Source: Neoscytalidium dimidiatum (Eukaryota; Ascomycota; Dothideomycetes; Botryosphaeriales; Botryosphaeriaceae). Taken from it: 64,000 bases of DNA. Position numbers and translations under genes: made by a program. Positions 1-10,702 of this stretch are shown here, piece after piece; positions within the stretch are counted from its first letter, which is position 1; each line of letters opens with the position of its first letter. The stretch lies in the NCBI GenBank assembly GCA_037367355.1, contig CM074698.1, positions 1,116,001 through 1,180,000 on the forward strand, written 5' to 3'. The notes beneath the pieces were generated by a model that was given only the letters and a program-made list of their open reading frames with translations, searched no databases and had not been told where the DNA came from.

Positions 1-1123
1 GCGATCAATTGGTGATTGCGACTAAATACACGACTTACTTCCCATCCGGGAAGGGCGGTGAGAAGATCAGGACCAACTTTCAGGGCAATCACAGCAAGAG
101 CTTGAAGGTCTCCGTTGAAGCTAGTCTGAGGAAGCTAAAGACTGATTACATTGACCTGGTATGTTATGGTCCCCTGCGCAGCACCAGGATGGAAGGTTCC
201 ATACCTGTACAGGATCATCCTCCTGATGTAGATATCCAAGGATGCTTTAAATATCTCCAAAAAAAAAAAAAGAAAGAAAAAGGAAAAAGAGAGATGGAAG
301 AGAGCATTGAAACCTGAAGAATTCAAGGAACAGCTGCTAACGTGTATGCCTGCAGCTTTATCTCCATTGGTGGGACTTTTCCACTTCGATCGAAGAAGTC
401 ATGCGGTCGCTGCACCACCTCGTCGCCTCCGGCAAGGTCCTCTATCTTGGTGTCAGCGACACCCCCGCTTGGATAGTCTCCATGGCCAACCAATACGCGC
501 GCGACCACGCGCTCACTCCCTTCAGCGTGTACCAAGGACGCTGGAGCGCTGCCGACCGTGACTTCGAGCGCGACATCATCCCTATGGCCCAGCAGCAGGG
601 AATGGCGCTCGCGCCCTGGAATGCCCTTGGTGGAGGCCTCTTCAAGACCGAGGAGGAAGTCGCTAAGCAAGAGGGCCGGAAGATGTTCCCTCAGAGGGAG
701 AAGGACAAGCGGGTTGCGGCCGCACTGGACAAGATCGCGAAGCGGAAGGGCGTTCATCTGACGGCGATCGCGCTGGCATACGTGATGCACAAGTCCCCTT
801 ACGTCTTTCCTATCGTTGGTGGACGGAAGATTGAGCACCTGAAGGGCAATATCGAAGCTTTGAGCATCGAGCTCAGCCCTGAAGAGATCGAGGAAATTGA
901 GAATGCGGAGTCGCTCGATATTGGTTTTCCACTTAACTTCTTGTTTGAGTTTGATTCCTCGCAGAAGTATAATAACCGCATGAGCATCGGTGACATCGCG
1001 CTCGTGAAGGTAGTTGGTTACATCGACACGGTGCCAAAACCACAGGTGAGTTCGGATTGTAGACGGAGACAAGATGAGACCCGCTGACGGACTGATTAGC
1101 CGATTGCCCCGAGGAAGCTCTGA
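1..1123 (+). CDS. aldo/keto reductase, aryl-alcohol dehydrogenase type (5' end missing)
   Basis: The gene enters from the left edge, so the N-terminal barrel strands and the start codon are missing. Exons: 1-158 (reading frame starts at base 3), 356-1045 and 1100-1123. The first junction restores the AKR signature YLHWWD, whose His is the family's catalytic-pocket His, followed by the TSIEEVM helix. The segments VLYLGVSDTPAW, SVYQGRW and the C-terminal IVGGRK cofactor loop are typical of the AAD/norsolorinic-acid-reductase AKR group, NADPH-dependent reductases of aldehydes and ketones. Intron 1 is long (197 nt) and carries an A-rich tract near 259-290. Intron 2 is 54 nt and gives a family-like end, KPQPIAPRKL; reading through it gives a non-conserved tail. 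The substrate cannot be inferred. The family call is sure; the last exon is likely. Confidence 0.88.
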
Positions 1124-1494
1124 TGTTGCAACAAGTGGTGATATCTTGGTGTATTGCTTAGGCAAAAAGTAAACTTTGGACTACTGCCAAAATTACCTCG
1201 GAGTGAAATCAAAGAAACGAGTTAAAGCGCAGTAAGGGTGGAAAACAGTTCGTAAGATGAACATGTGTTGGAAGAAATTTTGTTAAAAAACAAAAAATAG
1301 ATATGATGGATATCTCATGGCTCAAAATGTCGAGATAAATAAAAAATCCCTACGCTCAAATGGAATCCCAAGGTCAAGCCTAGAATCTGGTCCAGTTTGA
1401 GAGAATGTAGATATCAATCTTGAATGCACAGTATGTTTAGCCCACGTGATCTTAACATCGCGTGTCTAAGCATACCTTCCGGGCAGAATGTTCA
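1124..1494. other. intergenic, convergent 3' ends
   Basis: AT-rich spacer between two converging genes, with A-rich and AATAAA-like stretches around 1330-1350 that could serve 3' end formation. I see no coding signal. Confidence 0.5.
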
Positions 1495-2235
1495 CTAGTT
1501 TTCCAAGCCGGCCTTTTCTACTTTCTCGCGTAGAGTGGCGACCTCGGACTCCAAAGCGGCGTGTTTGTTCCAAAGCTGGTGGACAAGGGCAGCAGTACCA
1601 AATTTCTCCTTCTCGATCGTTGGGGACAGGGGCCCGTTATTCCTGTCTGCGGAGGCACTGCTGCTATTGGAAGAGGTAACAGCCAACTCGTCGTGACGTA
1701 AAAATGTGGCGCCTTTGAAAACAGGATTTCCACGCGCGGAGACGGTAAGCGACAGCAGCAGCGGTCGGCCCTCGGTCGGAGTATCTTCAGGCCATAGAGC
1801 AGAGTATTCATCGACGAGCTGTAGGTATGAAAGGCCGCTGGACTTCTCCTGGCTGGAAGGGAACAAAATGCGGGGCGATTTATCCTTGTCGGAAACCATT
1901 TGGCCACCGTGGGTGCTCTCAATGGCGCCCTCTTCGAAAGGCGCACCGATGCCGACGAGAGAGCTCCCGGTGATGATATTGTAAACCAGGTCTGGCACAT
2001 AAAGGACTCCTCTCAGGGCGAGTTCTCCTGTTTCTTCGCCAACGGTTCGGATCTTGAGTCTGACGTCACCGATAGCATAAGCGAATTTCAAGCGCCTGGA
2101 AACGTCGGAGGTCTGCAACGGCTTGATGGCCCGCAAACTGGTGAAGCGGCTAAGGTCGTTGCACATGGAGTAGCCGCTGTCAGCTGAGAGCAGCACCCAA
2201 GCTTTATGATTTAATCTGAACTCGGTGTTTGGCAT
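1495..2235 (-). CDS. domesticated copia-type Pol protease-barrel protein
   Basis: Single-exon gene, 246 aa. The ATG sits in a good context (CAACATGCC). Residues about 12-95 match the protease/beta-barrel segment of Ty1/copia Pol (the TNT 1-94-like 'Pol_BBD' family): a Trp-hydrophobic strand, a DSG triad (ADSGYS), a CNDLSRF segment in the place of the usual H-M/C-x-(D/N) element, an Ile-Gly-Asp turn, and the diagnostic RGVLYVPDLVYNI strand near residue 78. Nothing from integrase or reverse transcriptase follows. Instead there is a Ser-rich linker and a C-terminal coiled coil (about 215-245, heptad pattern in LESEVATLREKVEKA). No LTRs are visible nearby. I infer a host gene derived from a retrotransposon. 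Function is unknown; proteolytic activity is possible because DSG is retained. Confidence 0.72.
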   Translation of the reverse strand: MPNTEFRLNHKAWVLLSADSGYSMCNDLSRFTSLRAIKPLQTSDVSRRLKFAYAIGDVRLKIRTVGEETGELALRGVLYVPDLVYNIITGSSLVGIGAPFEEGAIESTHGGQMVSDKDKSPRILFPSSQEKSSGLSYLQLVDEYSALWPEDTPTEGRPLLLSLTVSARGNPVFKGATFLRHDELAVTSSNSSSASADRNNGPLSPTIEKEKFGTAALVHQLWNKHAALESEVATLREKVEKAGLEN

Positions 2236-3006
2236 GTTGACGGGGGTGGCGGGAGATCGTCCGTGGGCTGGCGATTAGGTCCCAGCTGATCTCTCCAATG
2301 CTGCGAGGGAGAGACGGGTCGCAGGAAGAAGATGGTGTGTAGTTGTCAAGTTACAGGTTTCACGGGCGCGAGCTGAGGCTGGTCTAGCGCTGGACCCCTG
2401 GATCATCATCTGCGGGGAGAATGACAGCGCACTAGTCCGAGATTGGCAGTGCCTCAGATCAAGGTTCATGCGATAATTTGGATGAGTGGCGAATCCATCG
2501 CTTCACATTGATCGATCCAGGAAACAAACACGCTTCAAGTCTTTCTCCGTGACCATTCGCATGTTTGTATCTGGTCTGGACCTTTTCCACATCTTGTCGA
2601 CCACCTGCACAGATCGCGGAAACCATGCTATAATCTCGGACTGATATTGCATCACCTGATGCTAAAATCCATTTCACGGGCGTTCAACGAATCATGGAAG
2701 ACCGCTCGTATTTATCTGGAAAAATTTCGCGCAAGCTCATTGCTTTGGGCCCTTTTTCTACTCCAAGGGCAAATCGCCCAGAAATGCCCTCTTCAAGGTC
2801 AGCCCCAAACCATAATCATCCCGAACGCCAGAGCTAATCCGTCTCAGAATGCGAAGACCACCAATTCAAGCCAGAGAGGAGTCACGGCACCAACTCGATC
2901 AAAAACAGAAGATGGGCGCCTCCTTGACCTGGATGCTAGTCATCATGGTTGCTTGACTGCTCCAAAGAACCGAGATTCGACGCGTCTTTATCGAGGTAGA
3001 CCTGGA
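2236..3006. other. intergenic
   Basis: 770 bp between the Pol-derived gene and the next minus-strand gene. An open + frame at 2647-3051 lacks protein-like composition and I do not accept it. Nothing else is recognised. Confidence 0.45.
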
Positions 3007-3686
3007 TTATTCCATTCTCCTCCATACCCTCTGGAAGGCGCACCAGGTTAGACCTGCATCATACCGCAAACATATCCAATCAGCAGCAATATCCTATGCC
3101 AAAGTTGAGAAAATATGCTGGAGCATCGGCCAGGATTCGAGCGCACCAATGCCGAATGGCCAGCTCGTCCCGATCCCTGCGGTGCTATCCAACAAAGACG
3201 CGGAAACGGATGGCCACTCACCGAGAGTATATAGAGATCCGCGAACTGGTCGGCAGTAAGTTGACGCTGCATCCAGACACGGTTGGGCAGAGTGACTGTG
3301 GCGATAGAAGCACCCTGGTTCGGATAGCTGGCGTACTTCTCGCGGGCGGACTCGGGAATCAAGTCAGAGCCGCGTATCTCAATGTGACGGTGCCCACGAG
3401 GTATAGGCTTGTGTGACAAGCGGAGGGAGGTGTCTGTGTAGTATAAGCTGCCTAAGTGGATATGTTTTAACACAGACAAGTTTAAAAGCCCTGCATCTGC
3501 GTGCTCTAGAATGGTTAGCTCACCGCTCGATAACTTGTCTTCAAGTGATTCTTTAGTCATAATAAAGACATCCGGAGTCTCTCCCGTGCTGGAATGCCTG
3601 TAAACGATGATATCCTGCTTCGAGCCGCTCAGGATGCCGCGTTCCTTCGAGTCGTCCGCGTTATTGGATTGCTTCAAATCGCCCAT
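3007..3686 (-). CDS. hypothetical protein, no recognised domain
   Basis: Two-exon model: 3222-3686 and 3007-3093, joined across a 128-nt GTGAGT...CATAG intron in phase 0, giving 183 aa. The ATG at 3684-3686 is the first ATG after a TATA-like element at 3841-3850. The reading frame stays open further upstream to a TAG near 3790, which is most simply 5' UTR, although an upstream exon cannot be excluded. The protein is hydrophilic, with an N-terminal SNNADDSKERG stretch, a central segment rich in Leu/His (DAGLLNLSVLKHIHLGSLYY) and a Trp/Cys-containing end supplied by exon 2. No signal peptide, membrane helix or motif is recognised. The accessory setting and the Pol-derived neighbour fit a lineage-restricted gene. 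The existence of the first exon is likely; the splice is inferred. Confidence 0.5.
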
Positions 3687-3761
3687 CTTGCCTGGTGGAT
3701 GATTTTCACGGAGAAGATTCCGTAAAGTAGTCAAAGCTTCTGAGTTGTAGAAAGTCTTCAC

Positions 3762-4332
3762 AGTTTCGATGGTGGCAGGATTGATGTCGGGCTAATCAGG
3801 GGATATCTTTTGGTGGTGGGGTGGTGGAATTCGGAAGAAAGATTTTATAGGAAGCTTTGCAGAGACGAAGAGGTGCTAAGAATACGTGGTGACGGGGGTT
3901 GGGGTGTTAAAGCCTTTGAGGTTGGGGGACAGTCGTAAATTACTGCAATGATGGTTGGGACAAGTAACAAAGGAACAGCTTCCGGCGAACGGAATTTCCG
4001 GAAGAGGAATTGACCACCCTCGCGGACTGGCTCCTATCACGCTTTCTTTGTTGGCACTTCTGTACACGGTCACAATCTTCACTGCCCCATGAAGAACCCA
4101 CTGTCTGGATTTAGCCCCTGGGCTTGTGAGCTGTATAATACGACAGTGTCATGATTGGGTATCCCGTGACCCCTCCACCTTGCAATTTTGAGCTTTAACC
4201 ACGAATGATAGGCGAGATCAGCGCGACCGCTCGAAAACTTGGAAATAGTGAGCCTGCGGGCCTACCATGAACGCCTAGTACGCCGTTGCGAAAAGCAACC
4301 CCTGAACAACGTGGGCTGTCGCGTCACTACTC
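3762..4332. other. intergenic
   Basis: 570 bp between the hypothetical gene's promoter side and the 3' end of the PRCC gene. Apart from the TATA-like element I see nothing convincing. A short minus frame at 3876-4082 is not protein-like. Confidence 0.4.
3841..3850 (-). promoter_or_regulatory. TATA-like element
   Basis: On the minus strand this reads CTATAAAATC. It lies about 155 nt upstream of the ATG at 3686 and supports that ATG as the first one in the transcript. Confidence 0.35.
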
Positions 4333-5523
4333 TCACCACCCGTATTTACTACCAGCCTCCTTTTTATTCCTCTTCCCCGAAGCGAAATGCTCCTCCAATG
4401 CATCTTTCTGCATGGACGCGTTATTGACTAATTGCTGCAAAGAGTGTTTGCCAGGTGCAATAGCTTTGACGCGATTGTGTTGGACAATCTCGCCGGATGC
4501 TCTCAACTCTTCGTTGTGCGCATATTCTTGGTCGGTATTGAAGTTGACGACGTTGATGGCAGATAGATCCTGGGCACCCTTCCCGCGCTGACGGCCAAAC
4601 AGTTGGCGCCTCTGCGCTTCAGTGAGGTTAAGGTCCGAGGCAATTGTATCTAACGACTGAGGGCCGGATGGCCGACTTTCCCCAGCATTTCCAGGCTGAT
4701 ATTGCGCCGCAGAGCCATCTTCAGCTACATGTGTCAAAGTGCTGCGTTGCTGCGACGTATAGAGCATGGGCTCGTATTCTCCAGTGGAAGCACTCGGGAC
4801 TGGGCTAGAATCTTCCAGAGATATGGAAAACAACGACACCTTCGGCTTCGGCTTTGGTGCCGCTGGAGCTGGGGTTGGCTCTGCCTCTGCGGCCTGTGCC
4901 ACCGCTTTCACCGCTGAGGCAGTAGGCCTTGATGGCTTGGGAATGGATGGCGGCGTCGACGCAGCTTTCTTCTTCTTCTTGGCATTGTTCGCCACCGACA
5001 GCGGTTTGAACATCATCGGCCTTCCAACCAATTTGACTTCGTCGGCAGGTTTGGGGTCATTGGCTGGTGCCTCGGGCCCGTAAGCATCTTCCTCCTCGCC
5101 ACCGTTTTCTTTGCCATCTTCGGCAGCACCCACCTCTTGTGCGTGGTCCCGACTGAATCCGGGGGCAGCGCCAGTCTTCAGAGAGACTCCCTTTGCCAAT
5201 CCAGCGCCCAGGCCTCGTTTTGCAGCTCCGGCAGCAGCTTCACCCGATCTCTTTGGCGCAGGCAGGAAGGAATTGAAACCGCTGAAGGCTCCACCTCCAG
5301 TGCGTGCTTTCTTTGCTGGAGGTTCATCGAGGGCTGAAGAGGCATCTGCGACATCAGCAGCGGCGGTCGAGGGGAGATTGACGCGGATCTTGTGAGGGTT
5401 GGAGCGGTCGACGACTTTTTGGAAGGCGGGCTTCGCAGTTTGCGACGATGTCGCGGCGAGTTTGGGCGCGGCCGGAGCCTCGGAGTCAGAACCCTCGGAG
5501 TCGGAGTAGTCGACGAGCCCCAT
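4333..5523 (-). CDS. PRCC-domain (mitotic checkpoint/splicing-associated) protein
   Basis: Intronless, 396 aa. I chose the ATG at 5521-5523 (MGLVDYSDSEGSDSE), the typical acidic start of this family. An in-frame reading continues 81 codons upstream but lies in the promoter of the divergent Sin1 gene. The N-terminal two thirds are low-complexity (Ala/Pro/Lys-rich, a basic KKKKK patch near 190 and a KKAR stretch near residue 75). The C-terminal third is the conserved PRCC domain: GRQRGKGAQDLSAINVV, then NFNTDQEYAHNEELR and a basic, Trp-ending tail. In animals PRCC binds MAD2B and spliceosome components; the fungal role is little known, so a nuclear, splicing-linked function is inference. It is transcribed divergently from Sin1, with 268 bp between the start codons. 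Confidence 0.85.
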   Translation of the reverse strand: MGLVDYSDSEGSDSEAPAAPKLAATSSQTAKPAFQKVVDRSNPHKIRVNLPSTAAADVADASSALDEPPAKKARTGGGAFSGFNSFLPAPKRSGEAAAGAAKRGLGAGLAKGVSLKTGAAPGFSRDHAQEVGAAEDGKENGGEEEDAYGPEAPANDPKPADEVKLVGRPMMFKPLSVANNAKKKKKAASTPPSIPKPSRPTASAVKAVAQAAEAEPTPAPAAPKPKPKVSLFSISLEDSSPVPSASTGEYEPMLYTSQQRSTLTHVAEDGSAAQYQPGNAGESRPSGPQSLDTIASDLNLTEAQRRQLFGRQRGKGAQDLSAINVVNFNTDQEYAHNEELRASGEIVQHNRVKAIAPGKHSLQQLVNNASMQKDALEEHFASGKRNKKEAGSKYGW

Positions 5524-5791
5524 GGCAAGCGCGAGGGAAAAGGAGCGGTGTGGTTGTGTGGTTGAGGGTTGAGGCATCGGGTGCGTGTCTCCGCAAGCCA
5601 CCAAGGAACAAGCTTCCCCGGTTGGCGCACGGCGGCTGCCCGCGTCGCGCATCATCTCACCCCTCCGCACCGCAACCCAACTCCTCCCCCACACCACTCC
5701 CTCCAAGCCCTCGCTCGTTCCCGGTCCTGTTCTTTTCGCGAAGCCAAAGACATGCTCCCCTCGCACGCCAACTCAGCCCTTCGCTAGCATC
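5524..5791. promoter_or_regulatory. shared promoter region of PRCC-domain gene and SIN1
   Basis: 268 bp separate the two divergent start codons. The region is pyrimidine-rich on the + strand (several CTCC/CCTC runs) with no clear TATA box, as is common for constitutively expressed fungal housekeeping genes. A shared promoter is inferred from spacing only. Confidence 0.5.
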
Positions 5792-8381
5792 ATGTCACTA
5801 CTCCAGAATGAAGAGTACGGCCCCGCACTGCCCTCTCAGCTCTAGACGGTCTGCGATACAGCCGTCGCGAGTGTCGCATATCACCGCTACTTTCGTTCTT
5901 TTGCACGGTTGCTAATCTGCCTCTCGTAGTTTCGTTCTCTACCAGCTGCGCACCGCCTACCTGTCTAACATCAAGGATGGAGCCGGCGAGCGCCTCATCA
6001 GCGTCAACACATCGGTCCTGAACAATCCTGCCTTCCGCGCCTCCGGCTGGGTCCCAAATACTTCCGATATCAAGCGCACATACTCTCCACCCATTCCCAC
6101 TGCCATTGCTTCCGAATACTTCCAAGCGCCTCGCTCTGCTGGTCTGACTGGTCCTGGGTTTGGAGATGACGACGAGGAGGGCGGCATGGTCACAGGCCGG
6201 GGTGAGAGCAGTGAGACAGTTGGGCCCATGCCTATAACGAGAAGGAGACGGAGGAAGGAGCAGCTGGAAGAGGAAGACAGCAGTGACCTCAGTGATGATA
6301 GCGATGAAGATGGCGATGGCCAAAGAGCTGCACAGCAAATCAAATTCACCAAGATGCCCGTACGCTCGCGCGCAGGATCGTCCCCGATTCAGAAAACCAG
6401 GCTAGCTGATGCCCCGGATCTTATCATGGTAACCTCTCCTTCGCGACCACCGGAGACTAGCGGCGTGCGGCGAGGCTCTCTGAGTGCTCTCGATACTGTG
6501 CAAGAGCGGCCGCGGAGAGACACTGTTACAAGTAGCGAAATGTCATCGGAAAATGAGCTGGATCCGTCAGTCTTTAAAAGGAAGCAGATCAACGCTCGCA
6601 GAGCCGCTCATGCCACCAATCTTCTCTCGGAGAAGATTCAAGAGGACGATGAAGATGAGTCTGAGGATAGCGATCTCGACTCAGACTTTGCAGGCACCGC
6701 CGATTCGAACTCTCTGCTTGGAGTGGAAGCCGATCCGTTGGATTCAACACCACCACCAAAGCAAATTCAAAACATACCCCCTGCCATCACTCCACACAAT
6801 TCCTCACCAAACAAAAGGACGAAGCAGCAACAGTCTCAGACCGTGCTTCCCACGTTGCCGCCTGCACGACCGATCAGCATGATACAACCTGTCAGCGCCC
6901 TCACACAAGCACTCAAGGCCAAGTCCAGCAAACCAGCGGATCCGCTTCAGAGGTTCGGAATATTATCTGGGGAGGGCGAGCCGAATCCGCTATACATCAA
7001 GGTCTATGCTCCATTCTCAAATAAGCCCAATAAGCCTTTCGAGATATTGCTGCGTAAGACAGTGGATGAGGGTGCCAAGGTGATAGTTGCTGAAGCCATC
7101 GGTTATGCACTCTTTAAGTATCAAGAAAACGGGCTCGAGCCTCCGATCCCGCCGGAGAAGAAGAACGTTAATAAGTGGGTATTGAGAATGATCGAGGACG
7201 AAGAGGTTGATTACGAATTCCCCCCTTTCGCTCGAACACGGCCAATCCAGGATTTCACATCCACCAACAATCGACCGGTCCGTGGACGGGCAAGAGACAA
7301 GCCATGGGATGAGTTTGCTATTGTTGAGGCATCTCCGTCTGAATTTGTCGAAAATGAGAGGACAACACCAGAGTACAGTCGCGAAGCTGCCGAGGCACAA
7401 GGTGGAGGTTCGAATGAGCTCACAAAAGTCCCTACACCATCTCCGGCCTCCGAAGCCGTGCCTGCCGCTCCAAATCCGACACCGGCACCCCTCCTTGGTC
7501 CTCAGCAGAATCCGATCACTGGCCCGTCCTTTTCGGCAATACGAAAAGATAGCACGAGCCTACTTGACGCTCCAGCAGTAGCTGCACCGAACTTCACTCC
7601 TCGTACTGGCGCCCCCAAGACCCTCCGCATCCATTTCATATCGGACGACTTCACCTCGCGCGTTTCTACTCTAGAGGTCACTACCGATACCTATCTAGCG
7701 GAAGTATTCGACCGCGCTTGCCGTGACCTGAATGTCGATAAGGCGCTTTACGTTCTCAAAGTTAGCGGCACCTCTACCATCGCACCGTCCGATCGTACGG
7801 TCGAAGCTCTGGGCCAGCGCACAGAGCTCGACCTCGCACGTCGAAGGTTCGTGGGCGATGGCGCCTTCGGCCTCTCTGGCTCGCCCGGCTCCTCCTCGCC
7901 CAACGCACCCCTCCTCATCAGCACCGGCGGTACGCCCAAGAAGAAGCAGAAAGGCGGGCCCGGCCCCAGCGGCCTCATGCATCCGCTCGCGCAGAAGCAG
8001 GACGCGCTGCTCTCGCTCACGGCGAGCAACACGACCTACAAGCGCTACATCGTCACGCGCAAGCAGCCCATGTCTTTTACTTCGTCGTCCACCCGCGTGC
8101 TGGCGCTCGACGGCGAATACATGCACATCATGCCGGCCGACACGACCATTGCGAACGCGGCCAACAAGGCCACCGGCACCGGCAAGACGACCACCGTGCA
8201 CTTCACGTCCGTCGTTGGCAGCAAGGTCAGCAGCAAGCACCCAAAGACCTTCCGGGTCGTCGTGTATAGGGAGAGGGAGTCGAAGCGGTACGATTTCGAG
8301 GCGCAAAGTCGGGAGGAGGCGGCGGAGATCGTGAGGGAGATTAGGAAGGGCATGGAGAGGTTTCAGGAAGGATATGTGTAG
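5792..8381 (+). CDS. sin1: TORC2 subunit Sin1/Avo1
   Basis: Exons 5792-5814 and 5930-8381 (intron 115 nt, branch GCTAAT), 824 aa. The splice restores the conserved start MSLLQNEDFVLYQLRTAYLS; reading through exon 1 stops at once. Order of parts: conserved N-terminal segment (1-80), long acidic/Ser-rich linker, CRIM domain about 345-450 (GEGEPNPLYIKVYAPFS... then VNKWVLRMIEDEEVDYEFPP), Pro/Ala-rich linker, Ras-binding-like domain about 568-650, C-terminal PH domain about 695-823 ending in a YDFEAQSREEAAEIV helix. Sin1 is the TORC2 subunit that recruits AGC kinases (CRIM) and binds phosphoinositide (PH), and so acts at the plasma membrane in growth and actin control. The length suits filamentous ascomycete orthologues. 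Assignment is firm. Confidence 0.95.
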
Positions 8382-9489
8382 TATGGTGAGCGGCTCTTTG
8401 GGTGGGGTGGAGTGACTGGTCACGGCGTTATCCTTTTGGGGGAAGAGGTGGGAATTTGCAGGTTCTGTTGCATGCTCGGTCGTTGTTGGTTGGAGCTTTG
8501 AGTTCGGTCTTTGCGATCGCAGAGATACCCTGGTGTTCAGTTCCGTTTCTTACAGTGTCATTCTTTCATCAGCCAGAAGCAAGATTGAAGGAAGCTCCTC
8601 GTTGACTTCTTTATAACTCCGGCCTGCTGATCTTACGACGTGATTCGTGGCTTCGTTCTGCTCGTCTGATGAATAGCTCGTAAAATCGTAACTGTGATTT
8701 CTGGCGGTAGCCGACTGGGTCATGCTGTTCACCCTTCTGTGTCCACCTACGTACAAAGTCATGATATCGTAATGGTATTGATGCCCGTCCTAAGCGGGCA
8801 CAGCTGTTTTCAGCAGGATATGGCTCTATCACACCGGCCGTTACGGGCATTGTCTCGTGATCATACTTTCTTTTCAACAAGATTATGTAGTCATGCATCA
8901 TGGAAATTTTCGCATGAGGGCCGAATCTTTCGAATGCCCCCAGGTCGTAAAAGGAAAGTCGTCTCGGGTAGGAGGATAAATCGAGGAGGCCCGGTTATAC
9001 AGGAGGTTGAGAAGCGTGCGACAGGGTTTCGGGGGTCGGCGGGAGCGGGTTCATCAGTTGAAATTCCCTAAGAAGACAACTAAAACAGCCGTATAGCTGC
9101 ACATGTACATTTCTCTTAGCATGTCGCTCATCGTTTATCAAAAGGCAAATAAGAACAAGAGGATTTTGGCACGCAAATCTAGTGTGATTTGCGTTCAAGA
9201 ATTTAACACAGCCTACAATACGAGACACCGGTGTATGTCCTTTCAAACGATGGTATCATAGTATGTTTATTACAAGTCCAGAGACAAGGAAATGGTATCA
9301 TTGGTCGCGAGGCCAAACGAGTCTTTCCTTTGTAAGCCATAGGCCGACAGAAGAACTTTCTGCACCGGAGAATCACACAGAAAGGAAAGAAGAAGAATAA
9401 AAAAAAATAAGAATAGGAAGAATAGGAAAATAGTTGTATTTACAGCAATTGAATATAGTAATTGTGTGGATGAGAAAGGAAACTCGCAC
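8382..9489. other. intergenic, convergent 3' ends
   Basis: 1.1 kb between the converging Sin1 and DUF6594 genes. It contains only short open frames without protein-like composition and an A/T-rich stretch around 9385-9440. No RNA gene is recognised. Confidence 0.45.
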
Positions 9490-10702
9490 TTACGCAGCCG
9501 TGGCAGCAAAGACCTCGTGCCTCTTTGCCTTGGTGAATACCGATAGTGCTGCTGCAAAGAAGAGAGTGAACAAAAGTACGACAGTAATTTTGATTCCGGC
9601 ACTCTCATCGTGCAGAAAGAGCACAACGACGGGTGCCATGAGCAAGCCGACCGCAAGAAGAGCAATGAGTATGCGGGCGAAGTAGTCGATGCGGCGCTTG
9701 GAGTAGAGAAATACAGTGTCATCGCGTGTGCTGCGACGTTGCTCTGGCTCGGAGAAGACAAGACGGGCGGCTGGAAAGGGAATGTAAGTGAGCAAGTCCT
9801 CAACGGCGGCATCAAACCAAGAGCCTTCAGTAGGCTCAATCAGGGCGACCAGATCCTGCCGCCGCTCGAGGTACGTGCCGCGTTCGGACCAGCACAGTGG
9901 CTCTTTGTTCTGCACATAGTTCGAGACACTTTTAAAGTTGCGTTCAGAGACAGTTGGGAGCTGGGCCATGGTGCGCGCACGCATCACACACTCGTCTGTT
10001 CGACGATTCAAGTCAGTCGTCGGGTATCTCTACATGGGAGAACTCATCGTGCTGACCATATTCTTTGAGCTTTCGATCAATTTTATTGATCAGCTCTTTC
10101 CTCTCTTGGCCCCTTCGCCGGTCATCACGGGTTCTGGACTTCAAAATGTCTGGATCTTCAGAATCGGCATCCTCGGCATCGAGGCCAAGAAGCTCATTCT
10201 CCAGTTCGCGCAGCTCGTCCTGACGGTACAGCATGACCCGGGTGTGTAAAAGACCGTATCGGCGGCACATTAAGAAGCTCTCATCGCTATTAAGAAAAGC
10301 TCCGAGTTTGGGGTAACCTTCAGGATGATAATCAATGTCCTGCGGCGCAAATTTAATCGGCTCAGGCTCGCTCCTGCTGCTGAGACCTGTCACAGCGCGC
10401 GCGAAGCGGCCGAAGATACTGGAGTCAGTCCCTCGCCTTTGCAGACCTTTAGAGAATCGGTTACTGACAGACTCAAGACGCGGGACATCCCCACGAGGCC
10501 ACTCACTTTCTGGATCACGTTTTTCGTCATTATGAGTTAAGTTGTTTGTGATACTATTCAGAACCAAGGCAGGTGACTCTTTCTTGACGGACTCGTCCTT
10601 CTCCGGATCAGATGTTTCGGCTTGAATTCCACAGGAAGATGCGGGAGAAGATGGCTGCTGAAGTGGGGGCTGTGTACGTGGCTGGGGTGGAGTTGCCGTC
10701 AT
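9490..10702 (-). CDS. DUF6594-type membrane protein
   Basis: Exons 10057-10702 and 9490-9995 with a 61-nt intron (GTCAGC...AACAG, branch CTGAC), 383 aa. Splicing creates a continuous KLKEYDECVMRA; reading through ends in a stop. Layout: disordered Pro/Ser-rich N-terminus (1-115), a conserved helical region starting PEGYPKLGAFLNSDESFLM, the RELENELLGLD and INKIDRKLKEYD helices, then a soluble part with YVQNKEPLCW, and finally two hydrophobic helices (about 312-335 and 345-362, the first AVGLLMAPVVVLFLH). This order is that of the fungal DUF6594 family, whose function is unknown. A C-terminal membrane hairpin with a cytosolic N-terminus is inferred. The next gene upstream is a caspase-like protein that is also membrane-anchored at its C-terminus. 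Confidence 0.85.

Noticed and set aside
323..1165. 280-codon minus frame over the aldo/keto reductase
   Set aside because: Antisense shadow; the + strand encodes the conserved AKR domain.
5524..5766. 81-residue N-terminal extension of the PRCC-domain protein
   Set aside because: Not family-like; it runs into the Sin1 promoter, whereas MGLVDYSDSE is the typical start.
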